From Holothuria scabra (lineage: Eukaryota; Echinodermata; Holothuroidea; Aspidochirotida; Holothuriidae): a DNA stretch of 64,000 bases. The translations under genes and the position numbers were made by a program. Below are positions 42,240 through 53,835 of the stretch, in pieces (the stretch's first letter is position 1; the number at the start of each line of letters is the position of its first letter). Below the pieces are notes generated by a model, which saw nothing but the letters and a program-made list of their open reading frames with translations, searched no databases and was not told the DNA's origin. The DNA is taken from positions 44,550,879-44,614,878 of the forward strand of contig CM074187.1 of assembly GCA_037179385.1 (NCBI GenBank). The letters run 5' to 3'.

Positions 42240-45180
42240 ACTCATTATGTTTTCAACGATTTTTGCTTGTGAATAATTGCCAAAACAGCGACTTGTATGT
42301 AATTATCCGCATATACTTCCAATGATTGATCTCTTACAAAAAGATAGTCTGATTGTAATCAGATGTTATTTCCAACTTGTAAACCTGACTTGACAGATGG
42401 CGACTAGACTTCTCACGTGTTTGTAAGCTCTCTTGAGTCATCGGTAATAATGCTGAAGGCAATGATAACAACGCTTGTTCCTTGTTCCTTTGAAAAACCT
42501 CGAGGGTGTTCATTACATATTCATTCGCAGTAGATATTGAATTAAAATGTTAAGTGGCAATATCATAAGAAATTTTTGTCATACAATTTAAATGTCACAT
42601 TTTCAAGAAGATTTTTTTAGAGCAAAACAAATTCGGTATTCACTTTACCTGTTTATCAAGAACATAAGACGCTAGGTACATGCGCATTGTATTGCATTGT
42701 ATTGTGAACTTTTCTGAAACGCATATTACTGTGCTGAAAATTTTTATGTAGGTCCAGTGCTAGGATCTCCAAAAATGCAGCCTCAGAAACTACTCGCCAA
42801 ATTGTCGGGGTTGACGTTAACCATTCGTCGTCATTCGCCATTCTGAAAAACGTTTATCTTCAATGTCAAACGACAAACGGTGACGAGAAAAGCCATGTAG
42901 GCCTACGGTACCTGGAAAATACCGACACCCTCTAATTCTTCATACATATCGAAAGAAGGAAATTGTGTATTTGAGGAAATTAAGCCAGATAGATTTCAAT
43001 TTTAATTTAATTACTACCATATTATGCTGAATTATGACTGTTTTGTGTTTTAGTGTAATTTCACTCTTCTTTTTAGGGCTATTTATTACCAACGTTGGGC
43101 CTGAACAGGTTTTTGGGATGGGTCCGATAGTTTAAATAATGCACAAGGGAAATTATTATGATTTTAGAAAAGGAACGGGATGGAAAAATCAGGTACCGCA
43201 CGAGTCCAAAAGTGGGGGCCAGCAAACTAAGGGCGAAGAAGAGCTTTTCGAGTAAAGCGCAATCGAGCGCAAAGCACGAGATCGGTCAGCTTTGGTAGAC
43301 CTGTCCTAAGCAAATGTCATCCCCCCTACTGTGCCCCACGGTAGATAATTTAAAGGCTATTTTAAAATTAGGTTACCATCTGTTGACAAGAATTCATACC
43401 ATGGGAAATGTAAACCAATCACGCCTTAATGCTTGCCAAACTTGGAACTTTCTTGTGTAAATTTTGTAAATTGCTGTAAGCACTAAATTCGTTGTTGTGA
43501 GATATCCAATTAAGAACATCCCATTCATTCTTTAAAAAGAGCCTAGGGAGGTCAAAACGTTTTCCTTAAATCAGTGAACAGATAACTAATGAAGCCATGG
43601 AATATTATCGGCTTATTTGAAGTTTATCATGGATTGTAAATACTAGAATCATTGAAAACTATAATTCTCAGTGACGTCACAAGAGTTAGCAACCGCCATG
43701 TCTGAGGAAGAGCATGAGAAATTCTGCATCTTTACTCATAGAAACCAAAATCTGGTATCAAATTGACGCTAATTTAAACCTTGAAACGAAAAGATCGGTG
43801 AACATTTAGTCATAATATCGATCATATTTCAAAGAAAAATCTGCTACCCAGCAGATGACTTGGTCGGATTTATTTTCTCTTTTTTTTTAATTCCTCCACG
43901 TTTTGTCGTTTTTGTAAATATCAAGACTGGAAACAGGTCAAAATGGTGCTACAAATTCCAGATGTGTAATATTCGCCTAGTAAATTAAAAAGTAATGTTT
44001 TCAGAAGGAGTTTACGACAGCCAAGGTCATTTAATTTCTTGCGGTCAGATGACGTCAAAGTATTGCCTAGTTTGAGAGCCGATTTTTGTGCAACGAAATT
44101 TTCTCATTGTTTAGACGAGGTTTTGTGAAAACATAGAGAAAGGACCAAACATTGGCACTTCGTGAAACATGTTGTTAATGCGTCACTAAAATTTAAATGT
44201 CAAAGTTATTCTTATTGCAAAAAGGACGTCTTCCACTAATGTTATCAAAAGGCAAAAGTGAATCAACTGAGTCTTTGGTTTGGTGGTTAATCCCACAACC
44301 CTCTTCACCCGGCAATATTTTTGCCTCAGACAATATTCAAAATGATAGGGAACATCATATTCGTCAGTCCTCAGATTGGAACATAAAGAAGACAGTTGGT
44401 TTAGAACGCAGTTAACTACATATCCGGCGAATCAGACATTTCGAACCCTGGATTAGAACCAATGATCAAATGCAACTGGGAGTCATCCAAGCATGAGCTT
44501 AAGGGAACAAATTACTCTGCTGGCTAAAACAAACAGTTTTTCTGTTCGCTGTTGCGAGAATGCAAAGGATTACAGGTAACTCTTTAGGTTAACCACGGTT
44601 TGTAAACTTCAAAGGACTAGGCCGAAAAATAGTGTACTTTGTCCTAACAACAAGTAACGCCCTGCCAAAATTACAGCATGGCAAAGGTACATCAGCCTAA
44701 GTTACCCCTCCATACACGGTTTAAGGAGGATGATAATCTCAAGAGCCTATCGTCATCTCTGGTACAGCCAGTTACGGATCAAAGTAATTTCTGCCAGGTA
44801 CAGCCTGTTGCGGATCAACCGTTGGGGTAAAACAGGTGCATGCCCCTCTTTTCGCCATCAAGCGTGTTTGAAAACGCTTCCAAATCTGTCATCCCCTCTA
44901 TGGAAACTTCCTGGTTACTCCACGGGCACAAAGGTGGAGCTAGGACTCTCAAATTGACTATTTCGGAACATGTCTTAAAGTTGGCATTCAAATGTGGCAT
45001 TTTACCTTTAATGTTACCTAACTTGTAAATATCCAGAGCTTCCAAGAGCTTCACTGTTCCAAAATTCTATGTTGTCTTGTGTTCTTATTCAGTTTGGACT
45101 TTTTGTAGGTGGTTTAGCCTCCTCTGAAGATTTTTTGATTCCTTGCCAAAGGCAGGCAAGGAATCTATACGATGGTGATG
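42240..45180. other. Intergenic downstream of the receptor gene
   Basis: No gene recognised. It should contain the receptor 3' UTR. Two perfect TGACGTCA words lie at about 43673 and 44050, and a two-copy direct repeat of GGTACAGCC(A/T)GTT(A/G)CGGATCAA at about 44761-44818. Confidence 0.4.
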
Positions 45181-45189
45181 TCGTGTGAG

Positions 45190-45850
45190 TGTGTGTGTAT
45201 GTGTATGCGTGTGTGACGCCCGCTTGTAAACAAGATATCTCAAGAAGGGTAACTCTGAGAGATCTCAAACTTGGCATGTAGATTGCCCATATTGAGTAGA
45301 AGGTCCCTATTGTTTTTGGTGGAGGTCAAAGGTCATTTGGGGTCACCAGGGTCAAATGGTAAATACCTTGGAAATTGCTTGTAAACACAATATCTCCAGA
45401 AGGAAAAATGTGAGTGATCTCATACTTACCATGTGGATTGCCCATATTGAGAAGATGATCCCTATTGTTTTTGGTGGAGGTCAAAGGTCATTTGGGGTCA
45501 CCAGAGGTAAAAAGGTGAAAAGGTCAAAACCTTGTAAACACTGTATCTCAAGAAGGGTAACTGTGAGGGCTCTTATAAATAGCATGTGGATTGTCCATGT
45601 TAAGTAGATGACCTCTATTGTTTTTGGTGGAGGTCAAAGGTCATCTGAGGTCACCAGAGGTCAAAACATCAAAACTTTTTAAACAGTACATCTCAAGAAG
45701 GGTAACTGTGAGGGATCTCATACTTAGCATGTGAGTTGTCCATCTTGAGTAGATGATCCCTATTGTTTTTACTGGAGGTCAAAGGTCATTTAGGGTCATC
45801 AGAGGTTAAACCTTGCACATACTTTATCTCAAAAACGGTAACTGTTAAGG
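45190..45850. repeat. Tandem array with perfect AGGTCA direct repeats, array 2 (4 units)
   Basis: Units of 145-155 bp, same family as array 1: TATCTCAAGAAGGGTAACTG, CATACTTAGCATGTGGATTG, GTTTTTGGTGGAGGTCAAAG. Perfect AGGTCA-A-AGGTCA motifs lie at 45323, 45478, 45631 and 45776. A (GT)n microsatellite (about 45183-45215) starts the array. Degenerate members trail at about 47,340-47,620. Confidence 0.93.
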
Positions 45851-47339
45851 TTAATATTCATTAGTGCATAGGGTTAAGAGTTTTGAATGGCATGGGTAAT
45901 GTAAGATGCATAGGTAAGCTTTTGGAATCCACTTCATTATGTAAATGATCAAGTTGGGTAATTTTCAAAATATGTTCTGAAGCAATCTCACTGTATTAAG
46001 AATGTCTAAAGTGCATAAAAGTGCATTTGGTACAGTATTTATGTTGATTTTGGTTTGAAGTTTTGCCCTATAACATTTAGTGCCAGTATTAATACGCATA
46101 AGAGTAAGTGGGTAGAACAAAATCTGAAAAAGTTAAAAAGGAAAAAACTGTTCATCAGGTTGACATGTTAGTTAATTTATCTTTGTCATGGGTTTGCTGA
46201 TTTTGGCCTATAGATTTTCGTGAAATATATTTCCTACTCATAAGTGGAAGTTTCTAGCAGTGTCTGGAACTGGAACATGTGAGTTAAACAAAGGCCGAAT
46301 GAGGCTTATTTGGGGAGCCCACATAGTCTGAACATATTGGAGAAAGCTTCCATGCCCACAAAGCAGAGGAATTGTTCAATGGGGAACTTCATAAGTGTTA
46401 ACTTTGAACAGATCAAGTGCTCTGTATGATGCCCAAAATTTCTTTTAGAGCATACAAACATTGTTTCGTCCATAACCCTAAAGAAAAAATGAAGATAACA
46501 TTTAATTTAGTATCAAAGATTGTTAGAAGTTACAGACAAACCTTGTGCCACTGTCCTCATAAGGACATGTAAGTGGGAACTAGATAATTGAATACACCAC
46601 GGGTAATTAGTTTTATAAAAAGAACTAAATAACTGATCATTTGCGTCAAATACCCTTGAGCATGCTTGAACTGAGATTGTCTAATTAAATGGATCAAAGT
46701 GGAGGCTGAGGCTGTAAAAATTGCTGATCACTGTTATCTTACCGAATTTATCACATTTGACTGCCACAGTGACCTGAGGGGTTTTCTCATTGAATCATAC
46801 AGCTCAATGGGTTTAACCATTTCCTACTTGTCTAGAGATAGTGTCTGACACTTACTTAGCCCTCTCAATAAGGCTTGTTTTTCAGAAAGTACTGTAGTTC
46901 ATGTAATCAAAACAAGCACAATAGTATCTACTGTGTATCAAACAAATGACACTTGACTTGTACTCTGTTATGTGGTGTTCCTACAAGCAGACAATCTAAG
47001 GCAAATTACAAATCTTGTTAATTTCTGGATTAATAGGGTTCCCATTTTTTGATAATTTTCAAAGACATCATAGCCATTGGAAAGGGTATTACTAGTAGCC
47101 AAGGTTACACCTTTCTGTTGAGATGTCTCCACTGTATGTTCCAATTTATGGATGACTGTTAGGATTAGGGCTTGTTTTAACACTAACCTCAATGCAGTCA
47201 ACTTTTTGGATCATAGAGACATCATTATATAGAGAGCCATCCTCAGTACCCGAAATTTCGATTTAAAAGAGCATGTTTCAAAAATATATCTTTATCAAGT
47301 TAATACACAACATAGTTTACCAGCATCATAACTGCACGG

Positions 47340-47620
47340 GAGATTTCTCTTGTTAGTGGAGGTCAAATGTATGGGTCACAGAAGGGCAAAACCTTGTAGA
47401 CATGACATTTTTATGTAGTTATTGAACTGTGGAGGGATGTCATACTCAGTTTGTGAATTGCTCATATTTAGCATGTTGATGGTCTTTTTAGGTAGTTGCC
47501 CCCATTGCTTTAAGTGAGGGTGAAAGGTCATTTTGGGTCACATGATCTCAAAAGGTTTTGACCTTACTAGTATACCTCAGTATTTGTGAGGGATCTCATG
47601 CTTGTCATGTGGGCATCCAT
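47340..47620. repeat. Decayed units of the AGGTCA array family
   Basis: GTGGAGGTCAAATG..GGGTCAC, ACCTTGTAGACATGACAT, TCATACTCAGTTTGTGAATT and GAAAGGTCATTTTGGGTCAC follow the order of array 2 with indels. No intact DR1 remains. Confidence 0.7.
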
Positions 47621-48599
47621 ATTCATTATTACAATATATCATATGGCAAGGAATCACTAAGCCTTTTGGCTTTCTAGTTAATGAATAGCACGACCCCAAA
47701 ACTAAAAACGCAGGAACCCATTTGTGACATGGATAAAAAGAAGTCAATTGCACCGTTTTGGTAAAATGCATGAGGTATAATTTCACTATTTTAACCGCTC
47801 ATGTAAACACTCTAATCATAATGTACCGTGCTAAGTAGAAGCGGGCTTCAGATACTTGCTGGTGTAAACGTCCGAAACCCCTTCCACACTGGCATTAAGG
47901 ATACAGTGGACTGATTCTCACAGGGATAACGATTAGGCAAAACATACCAAATGATTTGTTACGAATTTTCGCTAAATTTTTTCTTAGTCAGTTTTCCGTT
48001 AGTCAGACATAAAAATAAAGAAATACAAAGAGAGTACATGCAGACACGGAAAGCGCCGACAAGCTTTAAAACTTATAAGTTGCCAGCAATTTGTCTGTAA
48101 TTTTTATATATCCCTTTATCTTCGTCCCGTAAATTAACAACTATTTAAGAGTGTAATGGAGTTCATTGTATAGGTTTTATAACATGAGATACGGTAGTTG
48201 GATATTTAAATGTAAAAATGATGATACTGCCAGAGTGTAGCCGCAACTCAGAACAAAATCATCAATTATTTCACTTTTTACACGGCGTTTCCTACATAAT
48301 AATTCTTTCATTAATGAACAAGCCAAGTATGCAGATCTAAAGATAAATTATCAGCTATTGGTAGCCTTTGTTTTAAACTTCATTTTAAGGACATTCGCTG
48401 CTTAGTATCCAGAGAGATTTATTATGGACAATGAAGTTGATTTCTGGAATAACATTGTAAATAAGCCTACTCATGAAACCATTAAATATCTCGTAGGACA
48501 TAAAGAGAAATTGTGTACTTTTCAAAATAGAAGTGAACCAAACATATTATTTTGCGAACATGGAGCATCAATAGGTTAATTTAAGCCCATCACACTTCG

Positions 48600-48937
48600 C
48601 TCTAAAAACAAAAGAGTGAAATTAGTTACTCTCTAATACAATGGAAAGTGTGAATCCAGTCCATTTGGAGTATTAATTCCCTCCGAAACAGTAAAATTCA
48701 CTCCGAACGACAAAAGAGCGTAGCTTTACAGTGATTCTTGATGGAGTATCTACAGTGATCACCCTTTGGAATAGTGATCATTGCATGCACTTGTTACAGA
48801 GTAAATTTTCGCTCTTCTTGGAGTGAGTTTCACTCTTTTTGGATTGAATTTCACTATTCGTCGAGTGAATTGACGCTGATTCACACTTTCCACTCTAACA
48901 GAGAGAGTGGCTAAGTTTATTCTTGTGTTTTTAGGGT
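48600..48937. mobile_element. MITE with AGAGTGAA/TTCACTCT motifs, copy 1
   Basis: Imperfect inverted ends CTCTAAAAACAAAAGAGTG and CTTGTGTTTTTAGGGTG. The interior is dominated by alternating TTCACTC and GAGTGAA words. Family members lie at 12382-12520, 61437-61690 and 63098-63300. Confidence 0.7.
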
Positions 48938-49106
48938 GTTTGAAGAGGTATATTTTCAGAAAGGTGAAAAGTGGTAAATAGGCCAAACGGATGTTACATT
49001 ATTTGATTCTTTTTAAATGAAAGAAATTCTTTTAGTAGCGTGTCACCTGAGCTTTAAAAGAAAATGTATGCAGACTGAATACACGATTTCATGTTCGTTC
49101 TTTAAG

Positions 49107-49182
49107 GTTCGGTTAGTTTAGATGGGTTTTTTCGGCCAAGCTTTTAACCAATTTAAGTCGGGCTGGTCACGGTTTTGTTCCT
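49107..49182 (-). repeat. SINE tail fragment
   Basis: GGTTAGTTTAGATGGGTTTT, CGGCCAAG, TAACCAATTTAAGTCGGGC and TCACGGTTTTGTTCC align with 27306-27380. Confidence 0.4.
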
Positions 49183-49722
49183 GAAGTGTGTTTGAAGGGA
49201 TACGGCCAGGTGCGCTTTTAACCTTCACCAGAGACATTTTGAAGGACCGTAACAAGCAAGCTTTTCACAACAACACTTTTGTCAAACCCAACCGCTATTT
49301 TTGCCGTTATCCTTCGCTCTTGACACAGCTTGGGTATCGCTTTTGTCACATTTATCATTCACTCTTGTTTGAACGGAGGTGACAAATTCTGTAACAATTG
49401 TCAGATTTTGGCCCAGTTCTGTCACTTATGACAGGAACTGAGACAAAAGTTGTAACAAAACTCGCGACCTCCGATGCGACGGAAATGGCCTGTGTGATGA
49501 TGCGTCCAAAGTGGTCACAGTACCTCAACTGTGATAAAGGTGGGTGTAGGAAAAGTGTGTTTACAAATTAAGTTGTGAACGCTGTAATTTTTTATTGTGT
49601 TTTGTTTCTTTCAATTGGGTCTGTGGGCTTTCACGCTGTAGCAAGTAAAACAATATCATGTCGTTGTGTGCATGTTGACGCTACGCAGGCAAGCTCGAAA
49701 AATGTAAAGCAGCGACACAAAA

Positions 49723-50304
49723 TGAACAGTTGGGGCGATAACCGCTTACGGTGGAAATCATTTTCACTCGATCGGGGAAATATTTGACATGGTTGACGTC
49801 ATTTTCAAATATCTCCATGATGTAGGCTATTGCGATCCTACCGCGCAAAATCAACGGAGATAACATTTAAAAAAACCTTGTACTTTTTATCAATTTTTGG
49901 GAAAGAGAATTTTGGGCATATTTAAAATATCTGTTGAGTAAGGAAATACAAAATGTTTGTCATCTTTCATTGTTCACCACGCCGATTTTAAGACATCGAG
50001 CAGTTCGAGCAGATGCGCACTGTTTAACAAGGTGTTTCTTGATTGGCTGTTGCCATTGTACTGTATCGATTGTATTCTTTGTTAGGGTTAAGGATTAGGG
50101 CTATCGTTAGCCAGTTCTTGTTTCTTGTTAAACAGTGCGCATCTCCTCAGCAATTTTGCTACATATTTATTAAACAAATTGAAGACTGTGCAGAGGTAGA
50201 CACTAAGTGCTCATAAATATTCATAGCGCTGAGAGATGTATTTTTTCCCCGATCTGGGGAAACCTCATTTTTTCCCGAAAAGCGGTTACCTCATGATCTG
50301 CTAG
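49723..50304. mobile_element. Family 2 element, copy 2, interrupted by a MITE
   Basis: The left end AACAGTTGGGGCGATAACCGC and right end GCGGTTACCTCATGATCTG match 57792-58367, with the TTAA borders decayed. The block CGAGCAG...TTTTGCTA, continuous in the other copy, is split here by the MITE at 50012-50143. Confidence 0.7.
50012..50143. mobile_element. Short MITE, GATGCGCACTG family, copy 3 (132 bp)
   Basis: Terminal inverted repeats GATGCGCACTGTTTAACAAG and CTTGTTAAACAGTGCGCATC are perfect over 20 bp. The interior contains TTGCCATTGTACTGTATCGAT and GTTAGGGTTA(A)GG. It is inserted inside a family 2 TTAA element. Confidence 0.92.
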
Positions 50305-50424
50305 AAGAGCAAGGGAATAGTGTACACATCAGGGGAATCGATTTGGTTTTCAAAGTGTGTGTGTGGGGGGGGGGGTGGGGGATATTTGGCCTGATTTTTT
50401 TCTCCTGTCCTGGTAAGGTGTGTA

Positions 50425-51123
50425 CAGCGGCCCAGCTAGACATTTTTTCGGGAAGGTTGGGAGTCGGCAAGCAACCTGATTTTATGATTTTTCTTTGAGT
50501 GTTAACACCAGAAGGGCCGTAATTTGCGGCGTACGAAGCGCGCTGAAATGTTGCCATTTTCTCAAATATTTGAAAATATGGAGCTTGTATTTTAGAACAG
50601 TTTGGATTTTAGGTTTCCTGTAAGAAAATTTTGGGGATTACTGGAGAATTTGCATTTCCTATTGGCGAATCTGAGATTCAACGGGGACCAAAGATCGTTG
50701 TTGCTACATAATGTTATCCAGCCCCTACGAAATAAGGATCTCTGACGAAATTTTTTGAGTCCAGAGCTTATATAAGAGGAAATTTTGAATTTTATGGAAG
50801 AAAATTCATGAAAATAGCACTGTAGTTACTGATGTCACTTGATGATCAGGTGTTACATGTAGCAAATTTCCGTTTTTTTACTTACAAAGTCCAGAGCTAG
50901 GAGAATTTTACTCAAGGTATGAAGGAGCTTACGAATCGCAATTTGTGGCGCGCAACGAAAACTTTGCTTCTTTGAGACAATAATGAAGAATGTGGAGTTT
51001 TTAATGGGGAGATTTGGGAATTTCATGAGTTGTCAAAACCACACAGCAGACTGGTTTTACAAATAGCAAATTTCCGAATTCTTCACTTTTCAGATCCGCT
51101 TGCTCCCTATAGCTACGCCACTG
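50425..51123. mobile_element. hAT-type non-autonomous element, second family
   Basis: The left end CAGCGGCCCAGCTAGAC and right end ATAGCTACGCCACTG form degenerate inverted repeats. The interior shares segments (for example ATATGGAGCTT and AATTTGCATTT) with the element that starts at 63315. Flanking octamers match only partly, so the insertion is old or the ends are off by a base or two. Confidence 0.55.
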
Positions 51124-51880
51124 GATGCCTAAGAGAAGGGGCCCAGGTGCAAAATGGTGCTAAATGTTTCAATATTTTGAGTTGCTAGGAAACTACAAAG
51201 TTTTCAAAACATGATCTTGAAAGTGTGGTAATTACTTCAACGGACTATACGTTCAATTTAAATATCGGGTGTACTCTATGAGTAATTAGAATCACAACGA
51301 AAATTGTCATAGTTTGCGAAAGAATTGTGCAAAGTTGTAAAAGTAAGGAACCATTTTCAATGGAAAGAAGGTAAACTAAATCCATGACTTGATCAAAAGC
51401 GCACTTCAACCTACTTAAAGAAAATCAAAGATCGGGGGGTGGGGAATGGTACCCACTGGTACTGTGCTACTAAGACACCGTTGCATAGACCTACCGGTGT
51501 AAGATTTTTGACACAAAAAACATTAAAATATGTTTTTCTTTTCGAATGACACCTCATCATACACTCTCTGCAGACAGAGGATGGAGGTGTACCGCCAATT
51601 CTTGATTGAAGTCTCTTATCTAGCAAACGCCAGTGTGATTTTACTTCTCTGATAATGGTCTAAATAGGAAATGGTCGAATCGCTATACAAATAAATGATG
51701 TGAGCGTGTCGATATTTTGCATTAGAAATCATACATTTTTCTTAAAAATTTGCATGCAGACTGCGCACCGAGACAGTTTCCGTTTCCGTAAAATGTGTTT
51801 GTCAATTTTAGCCTGCCAGTCTGGTCATTCACTGGAGACCACAGATTTCATTAAAACATAGTAGGGGCGATTCATCTTCT
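51124..51880. other. Intergenic between two hAT-type elements
   Basis: Nothing recognisable; short chance frames only. Confidence 0.4.
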
Positions 51881-53827
51881 CAGTGGCGTAGCTACTGGGG
51901 AGGGGGGCAGGGGGGCAAGTTGCCCCCCCTGGAAAAATTTTTGGGGAAATTTGATGAATGTTCTTATTATTACAAAAATTTCTCAAAATTTTTGTTAGAA
52001 TAAGAAATTGTGAGACATTTCTCATACATAATTCGTATTTTCATGCAACATATTAACTCAGATTTCGTCAGTGTCGCATGAACCGGCCCAATTTGCGTTC
52101 CACAGAAAAGTCCTCTCCGCGTAGCTGATTGAATGTTCTCTTGTGCTTGTATACGCACGGGGGTTATGATCAGTGCATTTCAGTGCACAGGGAGCTGTTA
52201 TTCAGGTGATACTTTGGGAATTCAGTAAAAGGATGTGAAAACTGACAAGTCACTACCGTAGACCCCGAGGTTGTTATGTTCTTCTACAAGCTAGCAGAAG
52301 CTGTAAGATTTTACTCTGTGTACATAACGATGGATGGGGCTGAAACATTCCATGGCCAACGATAAACTAGAAATTAGAATTAGCGGGATCCTTGGTACAC
52401 TTAGATTTTGTTACTTAGCCTAATCCTTGGAGGCTTACAAGCTTGTTCGGGAAAATAGCTTTCTGCTGACTTTGAGTGTAACAATAAATGGACAATGAGT
52501 ACCTTGTAGCCTACTACACTTAACAGACTGCTTTTCTAACAGGATATCCTGTGATCGAGCCACTATTAGGCCTCCTTAGTGGTGTGCGAAGGGGAGGCCA
52601 TTGGGCCATGCCCCCCTCACAGATGCCATTTTTTCTTTGTTCTTAAAAATACGTAGTCTTACTTTATTAACACAGACTTTACTTCAAAAGATAGCATATG
52701 TGGCACCAGATTGCTTATAAGGACACTCAATTTTCAGAAATTTTCAAATGGGGAGGATTGTCCCTGCAAGGTCTTTCAGTGATGCCAACTTTTTTTTAAT
52801 TCCTACAAATAGACCTAGGCAACTTCTGTCAAATTCCAATTTTTACTTAAAAATGTACACTCTGTTTCCCACTAGTGGCATCGATAATAAAGACTACATG
52901 TTTAGATTCTCTTTTCAAGCATAAGTACGCTACTTTGACCATCTGAGGGTCTGATTTTTCGAAATTTTCTTTACTCTCCGCGCCAACCAATGGTGGCGCT
53001 TCGCTCGATCTTTTGGGCAAAATTACATTTTTGGGGTAAAATTAGCTCTTAACTCTCTGATCACTTTGCAGTTTGCGAACATGTATTGAAGTGAGCATTT
53101 TATTTCAAACGACAAAAGAAGAAAGCGACTGGCTAGATTCTTCGTATTAGCCTGGAAAATCCTATTTCCGGCCATCTAAGGGGTCTGATTTTTCCAAATT
53201 TTCTCTACGCTCCGCGCCAACCAATGGTGGCGCTCCGCTTAGATAATCTTTATGACAAAAAAACATTTTGTGGCCAAGAAAAACCACAAATACCGACCAA
53301 TGCTCTCTTATTTTGACTAATAAAAGTGTGCAAATTTAATGACAAGTTTTTCTTCGCAAGGTAGCATATATGGCATAAGGAAATGCATGTCATGACACAA
53401 AAGTTTCAGTTTTATCCTCATGAACCACCACGATTCAACTTTTAACACTGTTCCTGTCAAAGTCGAAAATCTCGCACCATTTTGCATCTAGGCTCTTTGA
53501 AAAAGTCAAAAAATTTCCCTACACCCCTCCCCTTAGACCATACTGCATGCCCCTCCCCATTCAGAGAAATCCTGCGTACGCCACTGCGTTAGTACATAAA
53601 AATTAACCAGACATTGTTTACCAAAATAATATACTTTGTTATTTCCGATTGCTCTATTTTCACTTTAAGATTAAAATGCAGGTAATATTACAAAATGACA
53701 TGATTATGTTGTTATACTTGTAAGTTTGCATGTTTTATGTGAAATATATACACATTGACCGGGAATAGTTTTGGGGAAATTTCATACCTTTGCCCCCCCC
53801 CTGGAAAAAATCCTAGCTACGCCACTG
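51881..53827. mobile_element. hAT-like non-autonomous DNA transposon, copy 2 (1,947 bp)
   Basis: Same family and orientation as 2719-4475, with the same CAGTGGCGTAGCTA ends. It is flanked by a perfect 8-bp duplication, CATCTTCT at 51873-51880 and 53828-53835. It is longer than copy 1, mainly because it holds two copies (about 52945-53010 and 53176-53245) of a segment ending in CGCCAACCAATGGTGGCGC that copy 1 has once. No transposase. Confidence 0.94.
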
Positions 53828-53835
53828 CATCTTCT

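Larger units (their letters stand above)
45851..49720. other. Intergenic, AT-rich
   Basis: Decayed array units at 47,340-47,620, the AGAGTGAA MITE and a SINE tail are the only structures seen. No exon-like segments. Confidence 0.4.
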
